NCBI RefSeq assembly: GCF_009604375.1
Contig: NZ_WEGH01000001.1
Span: 186,001-250,000, forward strand
DNA length: 64,000 nt
Direction: 5' to 3'
From: Actinomadura macrotermitis
GTDB taxonomy: Bacteria; Actinomycetota; Actinomycetes; Streptosporangiales; Streptosporangiaceae
The translations under genes and the position numbers were made by a program. Below are positions 27,960 to 36,747 of this stretch, in pieces. Every line of letters begins with the position of its first letter. Positions within the stretch are counted from its first letter, which is position 1. Under the pieces are notes generated by a model. That model saw only the letters and a list, made by a program, of their open reading frames with translations, had not been told where the DNA came from and did no database searches.

Positions 27960-29312
27960 TCACAATCGTTCGAAGCCCCGGACCCGCTCCCAGTCGGTGA
28001 CCGCGCTCTCGAAGGCCTCCAGCTCGGTGCGCGCCGCCTGGGCGAGGTGCCCGACCACGTCGTCGCCGAAGACCTTCGCTGCGACGGGGCTGTTCTCCCA
28101 GCGGCGCAGGGCCTCGGTGAGGGTGCCGGGCAGGCGGGGCACGGACAGGTCGGCCAGGGCGTTGGAGGCGTGCGGCGCGGGCAGCGGGAGCTCGTTCTCG
28201 ATGCCGTGCAGCCCGGCGGCCACGATGGCGGCCACGGCCAGGTAGGGGTTGGCGTCGCCGCCGGGCACCCGGTGCTCGATGCGCAGGGAGTGCCCGGAGC
28301 CGACGACCCGGACCGGGCAGGTGCGGTTGTCGCGGCCCCAGCCGATGCCGGTCGGGGCGAACGCGCCGGGCCGCAGCCGCTTGTAGGAGTTGACGTTGGG
28401 CGCCATCAGCAGCGCGAAGTCGGCGAGGCAGGCCAGCTGACCGGCGATGAAGTGCCGCATGAGGTCGGACATGCCGTCCTCGGCCGCCGGGTCGGCGAGG
28501 ACCGCCGCGCCGTCGGTGCCGCGCAGCGACAGGTGGACGTGGCAGGAGTTGCCCTCGCCCTCGTCGAACTTGGGCATGAAGGTGACGGCGCGGCCCTCCG
28601 CCGCCGCGATCTGCTTGACGCCGTTCTTGAAGAAGACGTGGCCGTCGCAGGTGCGCATCGCCTCGTCGTAGCGGAAGACGATCTCGTACTGGCCGGGGTG
28701 GACCTCGGCGCGCGCGGTCTCCATCCGCAGCCCGGCCCGCGTCATCTCGCGGCGGATGCGGCGGGCCAGCGGCTCGATGCCGTCCAGCCCCTGCAGGGAG
28801 TAGTCGACGTTGTAGCGGGTGGCGGGCGTCAGCCCGTGGTAGCGGCGGTCCCAGGCGTCGGCGTAGGAGTCGCCGAAGACCAGGAACTCCAGCTCGGTGC
28901 CGGCGAAGGCGGTCAGGCCGAGGGCGGCGAGCCGGTCCAGCTGCTCGCGCAGGACCTGGCGGGGTGCGACGCGGACCGGCCCGCCGCCGGGCCAGTGCGC
29001 GTCGGCGAGCACCACGGCCGTGCCCGGGTCCCAGGGCGGCAGGCGGACGGTGCCCGGGTCGGGGCGCAGGACGAAGTCGCCGAAGCCGCTCTGCCAGGCG
29101 TCGATCGCGTAGCCGGGGCCGGTGTTCATCTCGGCGTCGGTGGCGAGCAGGTAGACGCAGGCGTTGAAGCCGTTCCCGGCCGCCTCCTCCAGGAAGTAGG
29201 GCGCCGACAGGCGGCTGCCCTGGAGCCGTCCTTGCAGGTCGGGGACCGCGACGACGACCTCCTCCAGGCGGCCGGCCTCGGTCTCGGCGCGCAGCTCGGC
29301 GTAGTCCGGCAT
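27960..29312 (-). CDS. Glutamine-synthetase-like ligase (gamma-glutamyl polyamine/amide type)
   Basis: 450 residues. Glutamine synthetase catalytic motifs are present: TELEFLVFG (metal Glu), EVHPGQYEIVFRY, the ATP/metal motif GHVFFKNGVKQIAA...FMPKFDEGEGNSCHVHLSL, the NVNSYKRLRPGAFAP loop, and RIEHRVPGGDANPYLAVAAIVAAG. The adenylylation Tyr loop of GlnA is not evident, and the sequence fits the GlnA3/GlnA4/PuuA branch that glutamylates amines. Its ATG overlaps the upstream IucA/IucC stop by one base (TGATG), so it is the last gene of the siderophore operon. It may activate a glutamate gamma-carboxyl for a siderophore amine, or detoxify diamine intermediates; both are inferences. Confidence 0.88.
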   Translation of the reverse strand: MPDYAELRAETEAGRLEEVVVAVPDLQGRLQGSRLSAPYFLEEAAGNGFNACVYLLATDAEMNTGPGYAIDAWQSGFGDFVLRPDPGTVRLPPWDPGTAVVLADAHWPGGGPVRVAPRQVLREQLDRLAALGLTAFAGTELEFLVFGDSYADAWDRRYHGLTPATRYNVDYSLQGLDGIEPLARRIRREMTRAGLRMETARAEVHPGQYEIVFRYDEAMRTCDGHVFFKNGVKQIAAAEGRAVTFMPKFDEGEGNSCHVHLSLRGTDGAAVLADPAAEDGMSDLMRHFIAGQLACLADFALLMAPNVNSYKRLRPGAFAPTGIGWGRDNRTCPVRVVGSGHSLRIEHRVPGGDANPYLAVAAIVAAGLHGIENELPLPAPHASNALADLSVPRLPGTLTEALRRWENSPVAAKVFGDDVVGHLAQAARTELEAFESAVTDWERVRGFERL

Positions 29313-31105
29313 CACTTCTCCTCGTTCAGGGTCGCGGTGGCGAGGGGGTTGGCGACGCGGCCGTGGACGACGTCGAAGCCCTCGTCGCGTTCGGCGCGGT
29401 CGTGGAAGCCGCCGCCGAGCAGCTGCTCGCGGTTGAGGGCGACCCGGTCGAACTCGGGGGCGAGCAACCCGTAACCGTCGAAGCGGTCGGCGAGCTCGGG
29501 GAACCGGGCGTGGTAACGCTCGATCTCGCGGCGCACCAGGCCCCAGAAGACGTCCTCGGGAACGCCGAGATGCTCGGCCGCGAGCGGGGCGAAGAAGCGG
29601 AAGTGCCCCGCGAAGACCGCGCTGAGCAGGGAGTGGGCGAGCTCGTGGGCGGGCCAGCGCAGCAGGACGCGGTCGGCGCGCTCGGGCAGGTTCGCGTATT
29701 CGGGCCGGTCGCCGGGCAGGAGGTTGACGTCCTCGGCGAAGTCCTTGACGGCGATGCCGACCGGGAGGTCGGCGGCGTCGTAGAGGACGACGGTGTTCTC
29801 GCCGTGCGGGCAGAACGCGACGCCGTACCGGTAGAGGTGGTGCAGGAGCCCGGGCAGCAGGGCCGAGAAGAAGGCCTCCAGCCATTCGCGGGCGGGCAGG
29901 CCGGAACGTGAAACGAGTTCGGTGGCGAGCGCCCGGCCGTTGGAGCCGACCTTCAGCAGCGACGCCATCGTCCGGGCCCGCGTGCCGTCGCCGAGCAGGG
30001 CGTCCACCGGCTCGCGCCAGACTGCGCCGAGCAGCTCGTGATAGCGGTACGGGGCGTCCTCGACCGATTCGTACAGGGGGTGGCCCACCGAGACGGCCGC
30101 GACCTCGCCGAGGGGGTGGAAGCGCAGTTCCTCGCTCAGGTAGGGGTCGGCCGCGCGCAGGGCATGCAGCCAGGCGCTGACGTCCGGCGCGGCGTGTGTT
30201 GGCGCGGTCGACAGGCCGCGCCACACCAGGGTGTTGCGGATGAGCAGCGGCACCTTGACGTTGCGGCGGTGCGGATGGTCCAGGTTGGCGAGGGTGCGGA
30301 TCGACTGCAGCGGGCGGTAGCGGTCCGGGCTCTGGCCGAGCCGGACGATGCGGCCCTCGGCGAGGTACTGGGCGAAGAGGGTCTCCACCGCCTCGTCCCA
30401 GTGGAAGGGGTGGACGGGCATCCAGATGAAATCGGCCGCCCGGTACGGCCCGTCGGCGCAGGCCGTCTCCAGGGCGGCGGCGAACCGGTCGCGGACGTCG
30501 TCGTCCAGCTCCTCCTTCAACAACGTCTCGGCGTCCAGACCTGGGACACCCGAGTAGGCGGCGAGGCTGGAGTGGACGGCGGCCCAGATCAGGTGGACCG
30601 CCTCGGCCGTCTCAGGGGCGTAGGCCGCCGAGTCGGAGGCGGAGAAACCGAGCCGGCCCTTGTTGAGCAGCATGCAGGGGTGCCCGTCCTGGTGGGCCTC
30701 CAGGGCGAGGTGGTCCAGGTCGGCCAGGGCGGCGGCGGGCAGTGCGCGCGCCAGCGACCCGGCGTCGGCGCGGCGGGTGGCGGTCAGCTCCCGCAGCACC
30801 TCGGCGGTGGTGGGGCCGTCCCAGCCGAGGACGCCGCGGGCGTCGAGCAGGAAGCGCTCGGGGCCGGCCTCGCCGTCGGCGGGGTGCCGTACGGGCGGGG
30901 CGGCGAGGCGCCACGTGCCGAAGGTCCCGCGGGTGGCGCGGAAGGTCCAGCGGACACCGCCCGCGAAGTCCAGGCGGTAGGCGTCCGGGCCGGACTCCGC
31001 GTCGGGCTCGGGGGTCAGCAGTTCCTCGTAGGCGAACTCCTCGACGGCCTTGACCAGCAGCCGGCGTCCTGCCTCGGCCCAGGCGTCTCGGGTGGCGGGG
31101 TTCAT
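29312..31105 (-). CDS. IucA/IucC-family NIS siderophore synthetase (second copy)
   Basis: 597 residues. The N-terminal fatty-palm region has QDGHPCMLLNKGRLGF (about 140-154), the ATP-binding motif of the family. It is followed by FIWMPVHPFHWDEAV, LGQSPDRYRPLQSIRTLANL, HRRNVKVPLLIRNTLVWRGLS, and in the FhuF-like C-terminal half by YRYGVAFCPHGENTVVLYD and GIAVKDFAEDVNLL. These enzymes adenylate a carboxylate and condense it with an amine or alcohol. Overall type (A, B or C) cannot be fixed by eye. The start overlaps the MFS stop (ATGA) and the stop overlaps the glutamine-synthetase-like gene. Its pairing with the synthetase at 33.7 kb suggests two successive condensations on one dicarboxylate or tricarboxylate core. 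Confidence 0.93.
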   Translation of the reverse strand: MNPATRDAWAEAGRRLLVKAVEEFAYEELLTPEPDAESGPDAYRLDFAGGVRWTFRATRGTFGTWRLAAPPVRHPADGEAGPERFLLDARGVLGWDGPTTAEVLRELTATRRADAGSLARALPAAALADLDHLALEAHQDGHPCMLLNKGRLGFSASDSAAYAPETAEAVHLIWAAVHSSLAAYSGVPGLDAETLLKEELDDDVRDRFAAALETACADGPYRAADFIWMPVHPFHWDEAVETLFAQYLAEGRIVRLGQSPDRYRPLQSIRTLANLDHPHRRNVKVPLLIRNTLVWRGLSTAPTHAAPDVSAWLHALRAADPYLSEELRFHPLGEVAAVSVGHPLYESVEDAPYRYHELLGAVWREPVDALLGDGTRARTMASLLKVGSNGRALATELVSRSGLPAREWLEAFFSALLPGLLHHLYRYGVAFCPHGENTVVLYDAADLPVGIAVKDFAEDVNLLPGDRPEYANLPERADRVLLRWPAHELAHSLLSAVFAGHFRFFAPLAAEHLGVPEDVFWGLVRREIERYHARFPELADRFDGYGLLAPEFDRVALNREQLLGGGFHDRAERDEGFDVVHGRVANPLATATLNEEK

Positions 31106-32361
31106 CGGTCGTACTCCTCGGCGTGCACAGGGACGGGGACGGGGCTCGGATGGGGAAGGCCCTCAGCGGGCACGGGTGCCGGCGACTTCGGCAGGGACAG
31201 CGCGGAAACGCAGAGCAGGGCCGCGGCGGCGATTGCGAGCGGCAGCGCGAGGTCGTGGGACACGGCCGCCGCCGAGAGCAGCGGGGCCGCGATCAGCCCG
31301 GCGGACCGCACGGTCTCCACGGCGGTGAAGGCGGGGCCGGCGGTCCCGGTGGAGCGGAACATCCGCATCTCCACGGCCACCTGGGCGAGGCCGAGCCCGA
31401 GCCCGGCCAGCAGCCGGCCGCCGACCAGCGCCGGGACGCCGCCGGCCGCGTACTGCCATGCGAACCCCGCCGCGCACACCAGGGCCGCCAGCGGCAGCAG
31501 CCGGTGGCCGAACCGGTCGTGGCAGCGGCGCGCCGCCGGCAGCACCGCCAGCGCGCCCACGCTCGGCAGGAAGAACAGCACGGCGCCGCCCAGGGAGCCG
31601 CTGCCGAGTCCCTCGGCGAACTCGGTGAAGAACGGGCGCGCCACGGCGAGCGCGAAGTCGAAGGCGACGCCGATCAGCGCCGCCTGCGCCAGCAGCAGCC
31701 ACCAGCGGCGGCGCGGGCCGGGGGCCCGCACGGGCGCGGCGGCCGGTCCCCCATGGCCGGCGGGCAGCCGGCGCAGCACCCGCACGATGAGGACGGCGAG
31801 CAGCACGTCCACGACCGCGAAGGCCGAGACGCCGAGACGCAGGTCGGGCAGCGCGAGCACGCCCGCCCCCACCAGGGTCGCCGCGACCGCCGCCACGTGG
31901 AACACCACGACGATGGAGCGCACCGCGGCCAGCCCGGCGTGCTCGGCGTCGCCCTGCTCCCCGGCCGCCCGGCGGGTGTGCTCGGCGACGAAGGCGGGAT
32001 AGGCGAGCAGCAGCGCCGCGTTGCAGGCCACCGAGGCCGCCGACAGCGCGGTGAAGGCGGCGTAGTTCGGCGCGAAGCCGAGCATGACGTCCACCGCCGC
32101 CGCCGAGCACAGCCCCGCGACGACGCAGCGGTGCAGGGGCACGCGGCGGGCCGCCAGCCCCCACAGCGGCAGCACGACCAGCCCGACGATGCGGCAGACC
32201 CACAGGTACAGCCCCGTCGCGCCGGGGTCGTCCACGCCGTAGAGGCGGTCGAAGAGCTGGGGCAGGAAGGGCGCCAGCGCGGTCTCGGCGACGAGGTAGA
32301 GCGCGATCACCGCGATGAGGACGGCCCGCAGCGGCAGGCCCGCCGGGCGGGCCGGGGTCAC
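31102..32361 (-). CDS. MFS transporter, probable siderophore exporter
   Basis: 419 residues from GTG. About twelve hydrophobic segments are visible, starting with LRAVLIAVIALYLVAETALAPFLPQLFDRLYGV. There is a loop-2 like stretch (CRIVGLVVLPLWGLAARRVPLHRC) and a long central loop (about 190-220, Ala/Pro/Arg-rich). MFS genes sit inside NIS siderophore operons such as sbn (SbnD) and pvs (PvsC), where they export the product. Here it lies between the N-monooxygenase and the second synthetase and overlaps both by 4 bp, so export of the operon's siderophore is the likely job. It is not close to the MFS fused to the NRPS. Confidence 0.9.
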   Translation of the reverse strand: MTPARPAGLPLRAVLIAVIALYLVAETALAPFLPQLFDRLYGVDDPGATGLYLWVCRIVGLVVLPLWGLAARRVPLHRCVVAGLCSAAAVDVMLGFAPNYAAFTALSAASVACNAALLLAYPAFVAEHTRRAAGEQGDAEHAGLAAVRSIVVVFHVAAVAATLVGAGVLALPDLRLGVSAFAVVDVLLAVLIVRVLRRLPAGHGGPAAAPVRAPGPRRRWWLLLAQAALIGVAFDFALAVARPFFTEFAEGLGSGSLGGAVLFFLPSVGALAVLPAARRCHDRFGHRLLPLAALVCAAGFAWQYAAGGVPALVGGRLLAGLGLGLAQVAVEMRMFRSTGTAGPAFTAVETVRSAGLIAAPLLSAAAVSHDLALPLAIAAAALLCVSALSLPKSPAPVPAEGLPHPSPVPVPVHAEEYDR

Positions 32362-33734
32362 CGGCGGTTCCCGACCGGGTCCGGCCGCCGCGCCGCCCGC
32401 GCCGGGACGCCGTCCCCGGGGGCGCCGAAGGTCGTCCAGGCGGCCCGCTCGGGCACCGGCAGGACGGTCCGGCCGCAGACCGTGTTGAGGATCTTGGCGG
32501 CGCGCCAGGCGCCGAGGGTGAGGTCGGGGGCGCCGACGCCGTGCGTGTGCATCTCGGCGTTCTGGACGTAGAGGGCGCCGCCGACGCGCGGGTCGAGCGC
32601 GACGCGGTACTGCTCGTCGATCCGGTAGCGGCCCCGCTCGTCCCAGTCGACCAGGTCGCCCATGGCGTCCAGGAACGCCGGGCGGGCGGCGCTGTAGCCG
32701 GTGGCCGCGACGACCGCCGAGGTGCGGAAGGTGAATTCGCCGTCCTGCGGGGCGTGGTGGCAGGTCAGCAGGTAGCCGTCGCCGTCGGCCTCGGCCGCGC
32801 GCAGCTCGACGCCGGGGTGCAGGCCGGCGCGGGGCCGGGCGCCGCCGATGGTGCGCTCGTACAGCTCGTCGTGGATGTCGGCGAGGGTGTCGGCGCTGAC
32901 GCCCTTGTAGAGCTGCCACTGCTCGCGGACGAGCCGCTCGCGGTGCTCCTCGGGCAGGCCGCGGAAGTAGCGGATGTAGTCGGGCGTGAAGTGCTCCAGG
33001 CCGATCTTGGAGTACTCCATCGGGGCGAACGCGGGGGTGCGGGCCAGCCAGCGGACGAACGGGCCGCCGCGCCCCTCGCCGTCCTGGTGGCGCAGCAGGT
33101 CCAGGACGACCTCGGCGCCGGACTGCCCGGCCCCGATGACGGTCACGTCGTCGGCGGCGGCGAGGGCCGCGCGGTGGGTGCGGTAGTCGGCGCTGTGCAG
33201 GACGCGGCCGCGGTGCGCGTCGGTCAGCAGGGGGCGCAGCGGCGCGGGCACGGCCGGGTTCGTGCCGACGCCGAGGACGACCTGCCGCGCCAGCACGCGG
33301 GTCTGCGCGCCGGCCGCGTCGCGGTAGACCACCGCGAAGGCGTCGGCGGCGTCGTCCCACTCGACGGCGGTGACCTCGGCGTCGAAGCGGCAGGACGGCA
33401 GGCGCTCGGCGGCCCAGCGGCAGTAGTGGTCGTACTCGCGGCGCGGGATCAGGAACCGCTCGGAGAAGAAGAAGGGGAACATGCGGTCGTGGGTCCGCAG
33501 GTAGTTCAGGTACGACCACGGGCTGGTGGGGTCGGCCATGGTGACCAGGTCGGCGAGGAACGGTACCTGGAGGGTGGTGCCGTCCAGCAGCAGGCCGGGG
33601 TGCCAGGAGAAGGCGGGCTTGGCGTCCAGGAACAGGGCGTCCAGGCCCGGCACGCCGTCGGCCAGCGCCGCCAGGGACAGGTTGAACGGGCCGATGCCGA
33701 CGCCGACGAGGTCGTAGGGGGATCGCGTGCTCAA
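32358..33734 (-). CDS. FAD/NADPH-dependent amine N-monooxygenase (IucD/RhbE type)
   Basis: 458 residues. FAD motif GVGIGPFN at 11-18, NADPH motif GAGQSGAE at 201-208, and the C-terminal ATGYSAARPAFL signature of lysine/ornithine N-hydroxylases. HPGLLLDGTTLQVPFLADLVTMADPTSPWSYLNYL matches the substrate/FAD region of IucD, PvdA and RhbE. The only start that fits is TTG 33734, whose TTGA overlaps the stop of the upstream synthetase; no ATG or GTG precedes the FAD motif. With the diaminobutyrate genes upstream the likely substrate is 1,3-diaminopropane, giving a hydroxamate precursor, but lysine or ornithine cannot be excluded. Confidence 0.93.
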   Translation of the reverse strand: MSTRSPYDLVGVGIGPFNLSLAALADGVPGLDALFLDAKPAFSWHPGLLLDGTTLQVPFLADLVTMADPTSPWSYLNYLRTHDRMFPFFFSERFLIPRREYDHYCRWAAERLPSCRFDAEVTAVEWDDAADAFAVVYRDAAGAQTRVLARQVVLGVGTNPAVPAPLRPLLTDAHRGRVLHSADYRTHRAALAAADDVTVIGAGQSGAEVVLDLLRHQDGEGRGGPFVRWLARTPAFAPMEYSKIGLEHFTPDYIRYFRGLPEEHRERLVREQWQLYKGVSADTLADIHDELYERTIGGARPRAGLHPGVELRAAEADGDGYLLTCHHAPQDGEFTFRTSAVVAATGYSAARPAFLDAMGDLVDWDERGRYRIDEQYRVALDPRVGGALYVQNAEMHTHGVGAPDLTLGAWRAAKILNTVCGRTVLPVPERAAWTTFGAPGDGVPARAARRPDPVGNRR

Positions 33735-35473
33735 GGCCGCACCTCCGCGAGGGGGTTGGGAAGGTCGATGTAGACGGACTGGGTGTGCACGTCGCCGACG
33801 AGTTCGTCGAGACCGTCCACGCAGGTCAGGTAGTTGGCCTTGCAGCGCAGCGCGGGCGCGTCGAGCAGCAGGTCCAGCAGACCCGCGGCGCCGGGCTCGG
33901 CGGCGCGGAGCCGCTCCAGGCGCGCGCGCAGCACCACCAGCAGGTCGTGCTCGCCCGCCAGCCGCTGGGCGCCCATGGCGCCGATGAGGCCGAGCAGGTT
34001 GCCGATGCCGAGGTAGTAGCCGACGCGCTCGTCGACGAAGGCGTCGTCGAAGACGAGCGCGACGTCGTCGGCGGCGCCGGGAAGCAGCCGCTCGACATCC
34101 ACGAGGCGGGACCGGGCCAGGTAGTAGCCCTGGCTGTCGCGGTACCAGCCGGCGGCGGGCAGGCCGTCGTCGCCGAGCGCGACCAGGGTGTTCTGGTGGT
34201 GCGGTTCGAGGGCGATGCCGTAGCGGGCCTGCAGCCGGATCAGCGGGACGGCGAGGACGTCGAGATAGCGTTCCAGCCAGCAGGCGGCGGCCTGCGCGAG
34301 CGTGATCCCGTGGACGCGGGCGGCGCGGGCCACGGCGGCGGCGAGCAGGCTGCGGTGCGCCGGGGGCGTCCCGCTCCCGGTCCGCTCGGCCAGCAGGCCG
34401 GCGACGCACAGCCCTTCGCGGGCGTCGCCCCGGAACGGGTTGTCGCGAATGGCGGTCTCCAGGCCGGTCTCGGCGCCCGATGTCCCGGCGGAGATCCAGG
34501 CGAAGTCGCGCAGGATCGCGAACTCGGGGTGCTCGGCGCGCAGCCAGGCGGCCGGGCCCGCCGCGAGCAGCCGGGCGGCGCTGACGCCGAGGCGCATCTC
34601 GCCGCGCAGGTTGTTGCGGCGGGAATTGGTGATGCGCATGCCGAGGGAGAGCTTGAGCATCACCTCGGCGTCCGGGCGGTGGACCGTCCGGACCGAGGAG
34701 GTGGGGTGCCAGGGGGCGCCGCCGGGACCGAGCGGGATCAGCGATCCGTCCTCGACCAACTGCCGGACCTCCGGGCGGTGCAGCGCCTCGCGGGCCTGCC
34801 AGGGGTGCGCGGGGACGGGCACGGTGCCCGCCGGAAGGTCGACGCCGTCCGCGAGGGGGCGCAGCAGGTCCGCGACCGGGCGGCCGTCCGCGCTCTCCCC
34901 CACCACGATCTCGGGGCGGGCGGCGAACCAGTGCAGGGGGAACGATCCGCGCAGCTCGGGCGAGTAGTCGGCCAGCTCCCGCTCGGTCGCCTCGGCGCGG
35001 CTTTTGGGCGCCGGGTGGAAGGGGTGGCCGAGCAGGAGCGCCTGCTCGGCGTCCAGGAACGGGGTCGGCCCGGCGGCACCGGCGGGTTCGGCGCGGCGGG
35101 CCGCCAGGTGGGCGGCGACGCGCGCGGCGGAGTCCAGGACGCGGGCCGCGGCGTCGGCGCCCAGGTGCGCGGGGTGGCCGCGGCCGGTCGTGGACTCGCG
35201 GACGGCCGCCGCCGCGACCAGCGCCACGTCGGCGGGCGGCGGGGCGTCCCCGCCCGGCACGACCGGGACGCCGAAGCGGTGCCAGCCGGTGGCCGAGCGG
35301 TACCGGACCGGCACGCTCAGCCGCAGCCCGGACGCGGGGAAGTCCAGCAGCAGGTCGTCGCCGGCTTCGGGGACCTTGGTCGCGGTCTCGCGGACGTAGG
35401 CGCGCAGCAGCGTCTCGGTGGCGGCCGCGTCGGCGGCCCGCAGCGGGTCGGGATGGTCGAGGGGATCGGGCAT
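33731..35473 (-). CDS. IucA/IucC-family NIS siderophore synthetase (first copy)
   Basis: 580 residues. The ATP motif LLLGHPFHPAPKSR (147-159) is canonical. It is followed by VPVPAHPWQ, SSVRTVHRPDAEVMLKLSLGMRITNSRRNNLRGEM, WISAGTSG and, in the C-terminal FhuF-like domain, YGIALEPHHQNTLVAL. The SSxRT and KLSLxxxITxxxR motifs bind ATP and the carboxylate in this family. GGGAG seven bases before ATG 35473 supports the start. It is 15 bp after the PLP decarboxylase gene and overlaps the N-monooxygenase start. In rhizobactin-type operons two such enzymes attach the two arms to citrate; that assignment is by analogy. Confidence 0.94.
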   Translation of the reverse strand: MPDPLDHPDPLRAADAAATETLLRAYVRETATKVPEAGDDLLLDFPASGLRLSVPVRYRSATGWHRFGVPVVPGGDAPPPADVALVAAAAVRESTTGRGHPAHLGADAAARVLDSAARVAAHLAARRAEPAGAAGPTPFLDAEQALLLGHPFHPAPKSRAEATERELADYSPELRGSFPLHWFAARPEIVVGESADGRPVADLLRPLADGVDLPAGTVPVPAHPWQAREALHRPEVRQLVEDGSLIPLGPGGAPWHPTSSVRTVHRPDAEVMLKLSLGMRITNSRRNNLRGEMRLGVSAARLLAAGPAAWLRAEHPEFAILRDFAWISAGTSGAETGLETAIRDNPFRGDAREGLCVAGLLAERTGSGTPPAHRSLLAAAVARAARVHGITLAQAAACWLERYLDVLAVPLIRLQARYGIALEPHHQNTLVALGDDGLPAAGWYRDSQGYYLARSRLVDVERLLPGAADDVALVFDDAFVDERVGYYLGIGNLLGLIGAMGAQRLAGEHDLLVVLRARLERLRAAEPGAAGLLDLLLDAPALRCKANYLTCVDGLDELVGDVHTQSVYIDLPNPLAEVRP

Positions 35474-35488
35474 GCGGGGACTCCCGGG

Positions 35489-36733
35489 TCAGAGCAGGAC
35501 GCGGCCGGCGACGGGGTGGCCGAGGAAGGCGTGCATGGCGAACTCCCAGCCGTAGGAGCCGGCGTAGGGGAAGACGGCGATGTCGCCCGCGCGGACGCGG
35601 TCGACCCGGACGTCGCGCAGCAGCGTGTCCTCCGGCGTGCACAGCTCGCCGACGAACGTGACGCGGGTGCCGGCGGCCTCGGGGCGGGGGCAGCCCTGCG
35701 GCCACGTCTCGACGGGCAGGACCGCGACGTTGTGCACGATGTCCCAGGAGGTCGGGAGCTGGAAGTGGTTGATGCCGCCGCGCAGCGCGGCGAACGACCG
35801 CCCGTAGGAGTGCTTGACGTCGGTGACCTCGGCGGCGTACCAGCCGCAGTCGGCGACCAGGAAGCGGCCGGGCTCCAGCGCCACCGTGACGCCGGCGGGG
35901 ACCTCGACGGCCGCGGCGAGCTCGCCGAAGCGCGCCACGTCGAAGGGCTTCTCCCCCTCGAACGCGACGCCGATGCCGCCGCCGACGTCGACGTGCCGCA
36001 GGTCGATGCCGTGCTCGGCGGCCGTGGCGGCGCTCCACTCCACGCACCAGCGCAGGTAGGCCGCGTGGGAGTCGGCGTCGAGGTTGTTGGAGGCGGCGTG
36101 GATGTGGAAGCCGACCAGGTCGATCCCCGGCAGCTCGCGGGCGATGCGGACCGCTTCGGCGACGTCCGGTTCGGGCACGCCGAACTGGGAGGGCTCGCCG
36201 CCCATGTGCAGGGAGCCGGTGACGGGGATCGCGGCCGGGTTGACGCGCAGCGCGACCCGGGCGGTCGTCCCGCGTTCCTGGGCGATACGGCTGATGCGGT
36301 GCAGCTCCAGCGGGCTCTCGGCGTTGATGGCCTCCACGCCGGCTTCGACCAGGCCGGTGAGGACGGGCACGGACTTGGCCGGCCCGGCCGCGACGACCGG
36401 CGCCCTGCCCGCGTCCGTCGCGGGCTTGGCGGCGGTGGCGAGGGCGAGTTCGGCCAGCGAGGCGACCTCGAAGCCGTCCACGTGCGGAGCGAGCGCCTCG
36501 ATGATCCCGGGGAAGGAGTTGGCCTTGACCGCGTAGTAGACGGCCGCCCAGTCGGGCAGCGCCGCGCGCAGCTCGCGGGCGCGGGCCGCCGCTACCCGCC
36601 CGTCGTACAGGTAGGCCGACACCGGCGTCCCCGCCGCCGCGAGCTCCAGGAGCCGGCTCTGCACATGGTCGGGCAGGACGTCCTGCGGGTAGGCGGAGCG
36701 GGGCGCGGCGGACGGGGGGAGTTCTATCGACAC
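35489..36733 (-). CDS. Type III PLP decarboxylase (DapDC/SbnH/PvsE-like)
   Basis: 414 residues from GTG. Fold type III signs: PLP lysine K70 in VYYAVKANS, HIHAASNN, the glycine loop VDVGGGIGV, EPGRFLVADCGWYAAEV, and the active-site ...GELCTPEDTLLRDV near the C terminus with Cys and Glu, then YAGSYGWEFAMHAFLGHP. LysA proper is usually a housekeeping gene; in siderophore operons homologues decarboxylate a carboxylate-bearing intermediate (SbnH in staphyloferrin B, PvsE in vibrioferrin). Its place between the GNAT and the first synthetase supports such a role. A second, different decarboxylase (ddc) lies in the same operon, so two distinct decarboxylation steps are implied. Confidence 0.88.
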   Translation of the reverse strand: MSIELPPSAAPRSAYPQDVLPDHVQSRLLELAAAGTPVSAYLYDGRVAAARARELRAALPDWAAVYYAVKANSFPGIIEALAPHVDGFEVASLAELALATAAKPATDAGRAPVVAAGPAKSVPVLTGLVEAGVEAINAESPLELHRISRIAQERGTTARVALRVNPAAIPVTGSLHMGGEPSQFGVPEPDVAEAVRIARELPGIDLVGFHIHAASNNLDADSHAAYLRWCVEWSAATAAEHGIDLRHVDVGGGIGVAFEGEKPFDVARFGELAAAVEVPAGVTVALEPGRFLVADCGWYAAEVTDVKHSYGRSFAALRGGINHFQLPTSWDIVHNVAVLPVETWPQGCPRPEAAGTRVTFVGELCTPEDTLLRDVRVDRVRAGDIAVFPYAGSYGWEFAMHAFLGHPVAGRVLL

Positions 36734-36747
36734 GAGAGGACGCCTTG

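Noticed and set aside
35489..36733. Housekeeping lysA (diaminopimelate decarboxylase)
   Set aside because: Sequence alone would allow it, but it is embedded and tightly spaced in a siderophore operon where SbnH/PvsE-like enzymes occur; kept as the alternative.
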